64,000 nucleotides of DNA from Halocatena pleomorpha (GTDB taxonomy: Archaea > Halobacteriota > Halobacteria > Halobacteriales > Haloarculaceae), in the NCBI RefSeq assembly GCF_003862495.1, contig NZ_RRCH01000019.1:1-64000 (forward strand), read 5' to 3'. A model generated the notes under the pieces. That model was not told the origin of the DNA. It ran no database searches and saw only the letters and a list, made by a program, of their open reading frames with translations. Shown here piece by piece: positions 27,123-35,148 of the stretch. The stretch's first letter is position 1; every line of letters starts with the position of its first letter. The translations under genes were made by a program, and so were the position numbers.

Positions 27123-27223
27123 TCTCGAAGTAGTTCTCGTAACCATCTTCTCGTTTTGAAATCTGTATAGATGCTATGGGAGAACGTTCTACTAAAATGA
27201 ATTAGTAGTCGAGAGATATCAGC

Positions 27224-29074
27224 CTACGAGCTATCGAACAACTCTTCTATTTTGTTAGACATCTCAATAATTTCAGAAACAATCAGTTCTTTGCGCTGGT
27301 TGAGAAAATCTTCGAACTGAGCAACAGTATACAGATCTTGATTATCATCTTGAGGAATATAGTGTCGGTTTAGTTGTGATTCATGTCGACTCTGAAGCCA
27401 CTCATTGTATGGACGATCTGCTTTCTCAGCATTTTCTTCTGGCGTAAGCAATTGGAGATTGAGAATGCTATCTCGGAGTGAATCATACCGTTTTGCTTGG
27501 GTAACATTCATATCATAGTCTTCTATCAAATTCCTTTCAGTTAACTCACTTCTAGGAAAGATATGATCGATTTCGAATGTCTCGTGCTCACTAGCTGGAT
27601 CAGGGAAGTACAGCAGTGAAAGAAATATTTTAGCATGTCTGTCACGATACTTGAGACTCTGAAGCATCTCTCGCGCTTCCTCCTCAAGGAATGTGATTGG
27701 TTTCCCCATTGCAAGTAATTCATGATGGAGGCTTTCAAGCGGAAACACACCGCGTGGCGCAGCCTCAATAGCATCTTGTGTAACTGTCATCACCTGATGT
27801 CCTGACTGTGTATAACTTCCCTTCAGGAGGGTAGTCGAAAGCCAGTAGAAAATCTTTGCTCTCGTTTTCCGACCTTGTTTAGATTCCCAGCTTAAGTTAT
27901 AATTTTTATTTAAATAGAAGAAATAAACTATTGGGATAATTGCCACAGTTGAGGAGACAGAACGTCCATCTAATCCATAACTCTTGATTAAATCTAATGC
28001 CTTAAAAAATGACCCCTCAAATTCATCCTCTTCGAAGGTAGATTTCATCTCTTGTAGATTATCGGATGAAAATGCCTGCATATCGTATTTACTTCGCAAG
28101 CCAGTCGCTACAAGGAGACTACGCAAGACAAAATTGGTGGCAAAATTGAAATTAGAATTGGGATAATAGTTATTGAGTTTATCAACTAACGTAGTAACCT
28201 TTTTTCTAGCATCAGTTGGATTATTACTTTTTGACCACTCTGCTGTCGCTACGGACAGCATCATCTCTTCTTTACTTAATTGCGTCCCGCCATCATTCGC
28301 TCTAATAAAGATATCGAGTATATCATCATTATGTTTCGTTCCCAATTCATAATAGTTTATTATATTCCGTTCGTGGAAAGTTTGCCAAAGGTCGTTGAGG
28401 TTTCGTTGAATATTTGACCTCTCAATTCCATCAATTCCGACCATCTCAAGTTCATTCATGATTTCATCAGTTCTCTCATACGCATCATCTCGCGACTCGA
28501 TATCTAGAATATCACCAACAAAAAACCAGTATTCAGTCTCTGAGTGAGAGGGCTTGGGTTCTTTGAATTCCAACATATATTTCAATCCGAATTCATTGTC
28601 CATGACTGTCGCATTATCAAACAACAAATTCATATACAGCTTTTTACGATCCCAAGAATCAGGCTTTTTCTTGCGTTGGTTATAGCCACGATCTGTAAGA
28701 CTTCCCTTAAGTCCAATATAGAAAGACGAAAGTCGTTGTTGGCCATCAAGCACTAGTGTCAATTTATTAGGAAGACCTTCGCTGTACTCATCTCGAACTT
28801 TTGGATTGCGAAAGTTCCTATCGTCAAATTCAGCAGGATATACACCTTCAGTAATGTAATGTTTGATGAATTCATATTTGATACGTTCTTTTGCAACTTT
28901 ACCCCTAACGTTCCAAAAGAGGAACGAACCAATCGGGTAGCCCCTAATAACTGAATCGAATAGCTGAATAATTTGATCTGTATTCCAGACAAATTCACGT
29001 TGAATACCAGGTAGGAAAAACTGATTATTAATGTCGGGAATAATATTCGCAATTTGCATCGATTGATAGGTCAT
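27224..29074 (-). CDS. DUF262/DUF1524 (GmrSD-type) restriction-like protein
   Basis: A 616-residue protein. The N-terminal DUF262 domain shows FLPGIQREFVW (about 20-30) and LTLVLDGQQRLSSFYIGLKG with the DGQQR motif at 110-114. In GmrS/BrxU/SspE proteins this motif belongs to the NTPase. The C-terminal region contains FEIDHIFPRSELTERNLIED (about residue 500), the HNH-type DUF1524 nuclease with its D-H pair. Such fusions cut modified phage DNA (type IV restriction). The gene is strikingly A/T-rich compared with flanking genes, a sign of transfer. A TATA-like TTTATAAATGG sits about 20-30 bases before the ATG. No modification partner is adjacent, consistent with a stand-alone modification-dependent enzyme. 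Confidence 0.88.
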   Translation of the reverse strand: MTYQSMQIANIIPDINNQFFLPGIQREFVWNTDQIIQLFDSVIRGYPIGSFLFWNVRGKVAKERIKYEFIKHYITEGVYPAEFDDRNFRNPKVRDEYSEGLPNKLTLVLDGQQRLSSFYIGLKGSLTDRGYNQRKKKPDSWDRKKLYMNLLFDNATVMDNEFGLKYMLEFKEPKPSHSETEYWFFVGDILDIESRDDAYERTDEIMNELEMVGIDGIERSNIQRNLNDLWQTFHERNIINYYELGTKHNDDILDIFIRANDGGTQLSKEEMMLSVATAEWSKSNNPTDARKKVTTLVDKLNNYYPNSNFNFATNFVLRSLLVATGLRSKYDMQAFSSDNLQEMKSTFEEDEFEGSFFKALDLIKSYGLDGRSVSSTVAIIPIVYFFYLNKNYNLSWESKQGRKTRAKIFYWLSTTLLKGSYTQSGHQVMTVTQDAIEAAPRGVFPLESLHHELLAMGKPITFLEEEAREMLQSLKYRDRHAKIFLSLLYFPDPASEHETFEIDHIFPRSELTERNLIEDYDMNVTQAKRYDSLRDSILNLQLLTPEENAEKADRPYNEWLQSRHESQLNRHYIPQDDNQDLYTVAQFEDFLNQRKELIVSEIIEMSNKIEELFDSS

Positions 29075-29092
29075 AGCCTACATCGAGTTATG

Positions 29093-29105
29093 CCATTTAT
29101 AAAAA
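29093..29105 (-). promoter_or_regulatory. TATA-box of the DUF262 gene
   Basis: Read on the minus strand as TTTTTATAAATGG, 19-31 bases before the ATG at 29074. A good archaeal TATA element that would give a leaderless or nearly leaderless transcript. Confidence 0.55.
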
Positions 29106-29200
29106 TTTTGTCCATTTCTCTATGAGCGTTATTGTTAGAGTATAATCATTTATGGCTCCGAAATCAATATTCATGGCACCGGCTGCTCGGTCCCAACAAA

Positions 29201-29380
29201 TCATACTTTCAAGTCCGAATAACTATTCCCGTGAAACACGAGGCCGGAGTACGACAAAACACCCTCAACATCGATATCAACGTGGTCACCGGCCGTGAGA
29301 TCCGATCGTTCGCGAACCGATTTCGGGATTGTGATCCGCCCTTTGCTCTCGATCTACTGGGTATCGAAACGGGTGTTCAT
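29201..29380 (-). pseudogene. AbrB/SpoVT-domain regulator, disrupted by an in-frame stop
   Basis: On the minus strand the frame reads MNTRFDTQ, then a TAG stop at 29354-29356. It then continues IESKGRITIPKSVRERSDL and TAGDHVDIDVEGVLSY before TGA at 29201. The second part is an unmistakable AbrB swapped-hairpin domain (xxxGRITIPKxxRExxxLxxGDxVDID), the type found in archaeal antitoxins. The stop just before the domain, with no usable start after it, suggests a dead copy. No PIN-domain toxin is adjacent. Confidence 0.65.
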
Positions 29381-29529
29381 ACCACTACTCGATTCTACTA
29401 CGGGAGAATCGGGCAAAATCGTCACGACGCCACGGAAACGACCCTTGCACTAATTTACTCACGTTCATGTACATATTCTGGTCAATATTGAATCGAAGTA
29501 TCCATACCTATGCATTGGAGAATGAGGAT

Positions 29530-30243
29530 ATGAACAGGGCGGAGAAAGCGACCCTCCAGTTACGGGCGGTTGCAGTGTTGCGGACGCTCAAAGAGACGCG
29601 AACGTACGAGGAGTTGGCTGAAACGACCGGCTTTCCTGCGGGCGATTTGAACCGATACGTCAACGGCCACGTCCTGCCGGGCACAGAACGCGCCCAGCAG
29701 CTGCTGGCGGAGACCGGTCCCGAGGCGCTTGCCGACGAACTCGAACGACACATCGCGTTCGACGACGCGGGATACATCGACAACTCGGCGCTCGTGTTCG
29801 ACCAAACGTTTCTCGACCTCACCGCGCCTGTGGCTGCAGAGGCGTTCGGATTCAACCAGCCGGATGTCGTGTTGACCGCCGCGACCGACGGGATCACGCT
29901 CGGAGCGGCGATAGCGCGGTACTTCGACGCCCGCATCGCCTACGCGAAAAAGACCAAAGAAACCGCTGTCGAGGAGTTCATCGAGGCACGCTCCCGACTC
30001 GCCAGCGGAATCGAACTCACGTACTACCTGCCCGAACACGCGCTCGAACCGAACCAACGGGTGCTTGTTGTCGACGATCTCATCCGGTCTGGAGAAACCC
30101 AAGAACTCCTGTTGGACATCGCATCGATCGCGGAAGCCTCTGTCGTCGGCGTGTTCACTCTCATCGCAGTCGGTGACGATGGGATCGACATCGCCCGCCA
30201 ACGAACTGATGCACCCGTGGAATCGCTGCTGACACTCGAATAG
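29530..30243 (+). CDS. HTH-phosphoribosyltransferase fusion (purine PRTase or purine-responsive regulator)
   Basis: A 237-residue protein. Residues 5-60 form a helix-turn-helix-like region (LRTLKETRTYEELAETTGF then PAGDLNRYVNGHVLPGTERA). From about 95 onward comes a type I phosphoribosyltransferase with the PRPP motif VLVVDDLIRSGETQELLLDI. Haloarchaeal proteins of this build serve as PRTases or as PyrE-like transcription regulators (GfcR is a relative of known function). The NCS2 purine permease immediately downstream, with a perfect palindrome between them, points to purine salvage and control. Start ATG at 29530; an earlier in-frame ATG at 29467 adds an unconserved tail. Confidence 0.8.
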   Translation: MNRAEKATLQLRAVAVLRTLKETRTYEELAETTGFPAGDLNRYVNGHVLPGTERAQQLLAETGPEALADELERHIAFDDAGYIDNSALVFDQTFLDLTAPVAAEAFGFNQPDVVLTAATDGITLGAAIARYFDARIAYAKKTKETAVEEFIEARSRLASGIELTYYLPEHALEPNQRVLVVDDLIRSGETQELLLDIASIAEASVVGVFTLIAVGDDGIDIARQRTDAPVESLLTLE

Positions 30244-30249
30244 CATATC

Positions 30250-30267
30250 TATACACGATCGTGTATA
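30250..30267. promoter_or_regulatory. Perfect 18-bp palindrome, probable operator of the purine permease gene
   Basis: TATACACGATCGTGTATA is an uninterrupted palindrome 7 bases after the HTH-PRTase stop. It is about 25 bases upstream of the TATA-like TACTTAATTA (around 30291) that would serve the permease. Position and symmetry fit a dimeric repressor or activator, perhaps the HTH-PRTase itself. Confidence 0.6.
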
Positions 30268-30268
30268 C

Positions 30269-30289
30269 TTCTATCGGAACTCGATAGAA
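30269..30289. promoter_or_regulatory. Second inverted repeat before the permease promoter
   Basis: TTCTATCG-GAACT-CGATAGAA is an 8-bp perfect stem with a 5-base spacer, directly after the 18-bp palindrome and abutting the TATA-like box. It could be a second operator or a hairpin ending the upstream transcript. Confidence 0.45.
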
Positions 30290-30330
30290 ATACTTAATTA
30301 CGCTGTTTCGATTATGCTCATTCGTGTAAG

Positions 30331-31803
30331 ATGGCACCGATCGATGGGATCAGATCGCTCTTTGAATTCAAGGAGCACGACACCGATCTCCGGACCGAGA
30401 TCCTTGCCGGGCTGACGACGTTTTTGACGATGTCGTACATCGTCGTGGTGAACCCCCAGATCATGGGACAGGCGATCGATATCGGTACTCGGAGCAACGC
30501 GCAGACCGTACAGATGCTCACGGTAGTGACGATCCTGTCGGCGGCGATTGCGACGTTTGTGATGGGGGTGTACGCTAACCGTCCGTTCGCGCTGGCACCG
30601 GGACTCGGGCTGAACGCGTTTTTCGCGTTCACAGTGGTCGGGACACTAGGCGTTCCGTGGCAGACGGCGCTGGCAGCGATCGTGGTAGAAGGCGTAATCT
30701 TCGGAGTGTTGACCCTGATCGGCGCGCGCAGATACGTGATCGAACTGTTTCCGAAACCGGTGAAACTCGCTGTCGGTGCCGGGATCGGGCTGTATCTCGC
30801 CATCATCGGGTTGCAGGCGATGCGGGTTACCGCCGGCGATGCAAGCACGTTCGTGTCGCTCAACCCCGTGTTTGCGACCGATCCAGTTGCGATCATCTCC
30901 GTCGTCGGACTGTTCGTGACGTTCGCGTTGCACGCCCGCGGGGTTCGCGGATCGATCATTCTCGGCGTGCTCGGGACAACAGTGATGAGTTACCTCGCGG
31001 CAGCACTGGGCTACAACGCCGTGCCCGCAGAAAACGCACCGCAAGGGACGACACTGAGCGGCGACGCGACGCTCGATCCCATCTCGGTGTCGACACTCTC
31101 GTCCGATCCCTTTTCAGCGGTCAACTACACCAGCGGTGGCTACGACATCACACCCCTGATCGGTGCGTTTGTCGACGGATTGGCAGACATCGATTCACTC
31201 GCGTTCGCGCTGATCGTGTTCACGTTCTTCTTCGTTGATTTCTTCGACACGGCAGGGACGCTAACAGGTGTCTCCCAAGCCGCCGGCTTCCTCGATGAGG
31301 ACGGCAACGTCCCCGAGATCGACAAGCCGTTGTTGGCCGACGCGATCGGCACGACCGTGGGTGGCATCCTCGGCACGTCGACGGTGACGACGTACATCGA
31401 ATCAGCGACCGGTGTCGATGAGGGTGGACGGACCGGTCTGACCGCGGTTGTCGTCGCTGGACTGTTTCTCGCGTCGCTGGCGATCGTTCCACTGGCGTCA
31501 GCGATCCCAATGCACGCCTCACACATCGCGCTCGTCGTCGTTGCGGTCCTCATGCTCCGGGGCATCGTGGATATCCAGTGGGATGACTTCACGCACGCTG
31601 TGCCGGCAGCGCTGACGCTGCTTGTGATGCCCTTTACGTTCTCCATTGCGTATGGTATCGCAGCAGGGATTATCGCCTACCCGGTGGTAAAGGCCGCCAG
31701 TGGTGAATGGGCCGATATCAGACCAGGACAGTTGGTACTACTCGTGTGTTTCGTCCTGTATTTCTACGTCCGTACCAGTGGGCTACTCACCCACTTACTG
31801 TAG
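30331..31803 (+). CDS. NCS2-family purine (guanine/hypoxanthine-type) permease
   Basis: A 490-residue polytopic transporter of the AzgA-like NCS2 group. The hallmark N-terminus is RTEILAGLTTFLTMSYIVVVNPQIM. The PFALAPGLGLNAFFAF motif and FVDFFDTAGTLTGVSQAAG (substrate-site glutamine/aspartate helix) follow, then GTSTVTTYIESATGVDEGGRTGLTAV in two halves. About 12 membrane segments are visible. It imports purine bases by proton symport. The HTH-PRTase gene upstream would convert imported bases to nucleotides or sense them. Confidence 0.92.
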   Translation: MAPIDGIRSLFEFKEHDTDLRTEILAGLTTFLTMSYIVVVNPQIMGQAIDIGTRSNAQTVQMLTVVTILSAAIATFVMGVYANRPFALAPGLGLNAFFAFTVVGTLGVPWQTALAAIVVEGVIFGVLTLIGARRYVIELFPKPVKLAVGAGIGLYLAIIGLQAMRVTAGDASTFVSLNPVFATDPVAIISVVGLFVTFALHARGVRGSIILGVLGTTVMSYLAAALGYNAVPAENAPQGTTLSGDATLDPISVSTLSSDPFSAVNYTSGGYDITPLIGAFVDGLADIDSLAFALIVFTFFFVDFFDTAGTLTGVSQAAGFLDEDGNVPEIDKPLLADAIGTTVGGILGTSTVTTYIESATGVDEGGRTGLTAVVVAGLFLASLAIVPLASAIPMHASHIALVVVAVLMLRGIVDIQWDDFTHAVPAALTLLVMPFTFSIAYGIAAGIIAYPVVKAASGEWADIRPGQLVLLVCFVLYFYVRTSGLLTHLL

Positions 31804-31869
31804 CGGCAGCAACCACTATCACGGCGCATCGGCGGTGTTTTATTATCCGCCACGAACGTAGTCACACCG

Positions 31870-32124
31870 ATGTCATCGATCGAGCTCTATGAACTAGAGG
31901 GGTGTCCGTTCTGTGCGACGGTCACGCAAAAACTGGAGGAGCTTGGACTCGATTACGAATCACACATGGTGTCACCGTCCCATGCAGAACGCGACGAAGT
32001 TAAGGAGGTGAGCGGCCAGACCGGCGTGCCCGTGCTCGTCGACCACGAGCATGACGTCGAAGGATTGCCGGAGTCGAGCGATATCGTCGCGTATCTCGAA
32101 GAAACGTACGGCGGAGAATCGTAG
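31870..32124 (+). CDS. Glutaredoxin-like protein
   Basis: An 84-residue thioredoxin-fold protein. It has the redox motif CPFC at residues 12-15, the cis-proline loop TGVPVLVD, and a C-terminal helix (SSDIVAYLEETYG). It may reduce disulfides or glutathione-like (gamma-glutamylcysteine) adducts. A TATA-like TTTATTA lies about 30 bases before the ATG. Stand-alone gene. Confidence 0.88.
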   Translation: MSSIELYELEGCPFCATVTQKLEELGLDYESHMVSPSHAERDEVKEVSGQTGVPVLVDHEHDVEGLPESSDIVAYLEETYGGES

Positions 32125-32437
32125 CTCAACGACGAGCGACGATATCGCTGCCTCTGGAAGAGCAACGTAGCACACGCCGACGAAACAACGAATCAGGGCG
32201 TTCACCCGCGGCTGTCCATGGAGGCGTGACGGGGTCGATGCTGCACCAAAACCATCAGTCGGATAGAGAACGTTCCTCGTTCGACGGCGATCAATAACCA
32301 GACGGTCCGTGTCGCTACGCCGAGACCCATCGATGTGAGAATACTATATCTTTATTGATATTAACGTATTAGTGCGCGGAGAGATTATAACACAAGTTTC
32401 ATATTTAGCGATCCGTGATAGTTCTCGAAGAGTGCCG
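32125..32437 (+). other. Intergenic stretch, promoter region of the glycosyltransferase gene
   Basis: About 310 bases with no convincing frame. AT-rich from 32340 onward, with TATA-like ATATTTAGC near 32400-32408, about 30 bases before the chosen ATG at 32438. Confidence 0.5.
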
Positions 32438-33289
32438 ATGAGCCGATCATCAAACATAGATATTTCGCCATTTTCCGTTCTCTTACCGGTGTACGCTGGT
32501 GACGATCCCAACCATTTCGACACAGCGATCACAAGCATTGCAGAGCAGACGCTCGTTCCGGATGAGATTCTGGTTGTTCGGGACGGGCCAGTGCCTGATC
32601 CGCTCGAAGCCGTTATTCAAACGTGGCAAGACGGCTACGAGAAGACGTTCAGGGTTCATGAAATCGAAACCAATCAAGGACTAGGCAATGCTTTGCGAGA
32701 GGGAATGAGGGAGTGTTCCCACGAGTACGTCGCCAGAATGGATGCCGATGACGTTAGCGTCCCGGATAGATTTGAGAGTCAGATGAAATTTCTCCAAAAC
32801 AATCCGGATATCGACGTTGTTGGGGGATATCTCGCTGAATTCGACACCGATCCCGACGAGACACACGCAAAACGGACAGTACCGTGTCGCCACGAAGAGA
32901 TCGAACAGCGAGCCAAGTTTCGGAGTCCGATGAATCACGCAACGGTGCTGTTCCGCCGAGAATCGGTGATGGAAGCAGGAAACTATCGGGCTGTGACTCG
33001 GATGGAAGACTACGATTTATGGGTCCGGATGCTCATGAACGGTGCCCAGTTCTGGAACGTGCCGGAAGTTCTGTTGAAAATGCGAGCCGGCGATGAGCTG
33101 TACGACCGTCGAAAAGGCTATGAGTACGCTCGGCGGGAGTTCGAACAGCAGTATCGCTGGTATCGACGAGGGTTCATCAACATAGCCCAGTTCACGTTTA
33201 ATGTCCTTACCCGCGTCGGAATCAGATTCGCACCAGATTCGATCAGAAAATACGTGTACACTCGTTTCAGGAACCAAGCCAGTAATTGA
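32438..33289 (+). CDS. Family 2 glycosyltransferase
   Basis: A 283-residue GT-A glycosyltransferase. It has FSVLLPVYAGDDPNHFDTAI at the N-terminus, EILVVRDGPVPD, NQGLGNALREGM, and the metal-binding DxD-like motif ARMDADDVSVPDRFE. The acceptor region has MEDYDLWVRML. No membrane segment, so it acts on the cytoplasmic side, probably building surface glycans. The ATG at 32438 is chosen over a GTG 22 codons upstream because of the TATA-like element between them. Confidence 0.88.
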   Translation: MSRSSNIDISPFSVLLPVYAGDDPNHFDTAITSIAEQTLVPDEILVVRDGPVPDPLEAVIQTWQDGYEKTFRVHEIETNQGLGNALREGMRECSHEYVARMDADDVSVPDRFESQMKFLQNNPDIDVVGGYLAEFDTDPDETHAKRTVPCRHEEIEQRAKFRSPMNHATVLFRRESVMEAGNYRAVTRMEDYDLWVRMLMNGAQFWNVPEVLLKMRAGDELYDRRKGYEYARREFEQQYRWYRRGFINIAQFTFNVLTRVGIRFAPDSIRKYVYTRFRNQASN

Positions 33290-33323
33290 ACAAGAGAGCG
33301 ACCCACAGGCGTTTCGAAGACGC

Positions 33324-34340
33324 TCAGTCGTTCCAGTCGGCGGCGTCAAATAACTGCTCGCGTGCCGTGTCGACGACTGTCCGGCCGCTTTCGCTGACGG
33401 AGTTGTCCGACTCGACCGGTTCGCGCCCATCACACACGTCATTGATCATGCGGACGCCGTCCGAGATCGATTCGAGTCCGTACCCACCTTCGAGTACGAA
33501 CGCGAGGGCTGCGTCAAGCCGATCCGAAAGCGACCGGCACCGGGCGGTGAGTGCACCGAACCCTTCGGTCGAAACACGCATCCGGGAGATCGGATCGCGT
33601 TCGTGAGCGTCAAAGCCCGCGCTCACGAGAAGGAGTTCCGGATCAAACCGTTCTAAGGCCGGCATGATGGCTTCTTTGAACGCGTACAAGTAGACGGCGT
33701 CGTCACTTCCCGGTGGCAGGGGAAGGTTGAGCGTTCGGCCCGTACCCTCGCCGGCACCGGTCTCTTCGACCGCGCCAGTACCAGGATACAGTCCTTCTTC
33801 GTGCAACGAGGCATAAAACACGTCGTCGCGTTCGTAGAAGATGTCGTTGGTGCCATTGCCGTGGTGAACGTCCCAGTCGATGATCGCAACCCGATCGACG
33901 CGCTCTACTGCCGTCTCGGTTGCGATTGCGGCGTTGTTGAAAAAGCAAAATCCCATCGCGTCGTCGGTGACGGCGTGGTGACCTGGTGGACGGCCGATCG
34001 AAAACGGTGTTTCACGCCCCGACGCCCCATCGAGCGCCGCATCGACAGCCCACACAGCACAACCAGCACTTGCAAGTGCGGCGTCCCATGTGTCCGAAAC
34101 AGCGACTGTATCGGCGTCCCACTGCCCACCGCCGTCGGCACAGAATTCCCGCACTTGTTCGACGTAGTCGGAATCGTGGACCATGGTCACCGTTTCCGGT
34201 GACGCCGACGCGGGAGCAACGTACTCAACGCCGTGCTCGTGCGACAAGGCGCGACGGATCGCGCGAAGCCGATCCGGTGACTCGGGATGACGCGGTCCGG
34301 TGTCGTGGGCCAGACATTGCTCACGATAGCCAAACATCAT
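33324..34340 (-). CDS. Histone deacetylase family (AcuC/HDAC-like) protein
   Basis: A 338-residue arginase-deacetylase-fold enzyme. The family is marked by DTGPRHPESPDRLRAI, RPPGHHAVTDDAMGFCFFNN (catalytic His pair), AIIDWDVHHGNGTNDIFY (zinc-binding Asp and His) and LLLVSAGFDAHERDP (third zinc ligand), ending with FVLEGGYGLE carrying the active-site tyrosine loop. It would deacetylate lysines or small acetylated compounds. A fused histone lies 270 bases away on the same strand, and I recall the same HDAC-histone-RPA neighbourhood in Haloferax. Confidence 0.92.
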   Translation of the reverse strand: MMFGYREQCLAHDTGPRHPESPDRLRAIRRALSHEHGVEYVAPASASPETVTMVHDSDYVEQVREFCADGGGQWDADTVAVSDTWDAALASAGCAVWAVDAALDGASGRETPFSIGRPPGHHAVTDDAMGFCFFNNAAIATETAVERVDRVAIIDWDVHHGNGTNDIFYERDDVFYASLHEEGLYPGTGAVEETGAGEGTGRTLNLPLPPGSDDAVYLYAFKEAIMPALERFDPELLLVSAGFDAHERDPISRMRVSTEGFGALTARCRSLSDRLDAALAFVLEGGYGLESISDGVRMINDVCDGREPVESDNSVSESGRTVVDTAREQLFDAADWND

Positions 34341-34554
34341 GTGTATCTCGACCCAGTTCGTCTGTTCGTAGCGTTGCTGCGGTCGGTACGTCCCACAGAC
34401 GGTCGAATCATGAAGGTTGTACTGTTCCCTTCGAGCTGTCCGGCGTGTGAGGAGGGCGCGGTCGGCGCGGTGTATAGCCGCGGGGAGCCACCAGTATGGA
34501 TCACCGAGAGCCGGTCACGGTGGTCCGTCGTATCCTCTGCCTGCGGGTGAGCGA

Positions 34555-34603
34555 GTCGTGGGCTGAAACCCAACGAGGGAACGCCCACGACTGTGGTCGT
34601 GGG
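34555..34603. repeat. IS200/IS605-type right-end-like hairpin remnant
   Basis: CCCACGAC-TGTG-GTCGTGGG is a perfect 8-bp stem with a 4-base loop (34584-34603). A second copy of the GTCGTGGG arm lies at 34555-34562, so two alternative pairings are possible. The intervening CTGAAACCCAACGAGGGAACG is, from memory, typical of the scaffold next to haloarchaeal tnpB genes. No transposase or TnpB gene remains. It lies in the 270-base gap between the deacetylase start and the histone stop. Confidence 0.5.
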
Positions 34604-34611
34604 AAACATTA

Positions 34612-35046
34612 CTAGAAGTGCTGTTCAACGTCGAAATACAGTTCGATGTCCTCGGATTTGATCGTTCGACGACCGGCGTGACGGGCGAACGCCGCCGCCG
34701 CCGCGGCGATCGCGGTCGCATACGATTCGAGGCGTGCTGCCAGCGCGACCCGGGCATCCATCGAAACGCGGTAGCGATCATCGATATCGAGGCGGGCGAT
34801 ACGATCGACAGGCGCGATCGGAAGTTCGACGGCGCTTCGATCGGCTGATTCGACGCCGAAATCCTCCGTCATCAACGTCTTCCGACCGTTTTCGGTCGCT
34901 TGTTCGGCAGCATCAGCCGCCAACGCTGCACCGTGTGTCTGGATACGGCGGGCCAGAACCTCGGCTGCGTCGGCACTCACCCTGAGATTCCCAGCGTTCC
35001 GACGGATAACAGCGTCTACCGGGGCAAACGGTAGCTCGACGCTCAT
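34612..35046 (-). CDS. hstA: Archaeal histone, fused doublet
   Basis: A 144-residue protein of two tandem histone folds. The first has VELPFAPVDAVIRRNAG, RVSADAAEVLARRIQ and RKTLMTEDF. The second has ELPIAPVDRIARLD, YRVSMDARVALAARLE and RRTIKSEDIELYF. Each carries the PFAPVDRIxR...RVS...A...L...RxTxxxEDI pattern of archaeal histones. Fusion of two folds is the haloarchaeal form. The protein is acidic overall, and its abundance and DNA-packing role in haloarchaea are uncertain. A TATA-like GTTTAAGCC about 25 bases upstream of the ATG at 35046 suggests a leaderless message and argues against an upstream in-frame start. Confidence 0.94.
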   Translation of the reverse strand: MSVELPFAPVDAVIRRNAGNLRVSADAAEVLARRIQTHGAALAADAAEQATENGRKTLMTEDFGVESADRSAVELPIAPVDRIARLDIDDRYRVSMDARVALAARLESYATAIAAAAAAFARHAGRRTIKSEDIELYFDVEQHF

Positions 35047-35148
35047 AGCCACATAGGCGGTTGTCGCAGGCTTAAACGTTCCGCGTTGGCTGACAGGGAG
35101 ATTCCGGCGCCGACAGCGCATCGATACCGCCACGGTCGGGGGAATACG

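Noticed and set aside
29132-29491. + strand frame of 119 codons
   Set aside because: It is the antisense of the AbrB pseudogene and carries no recognisable motif.
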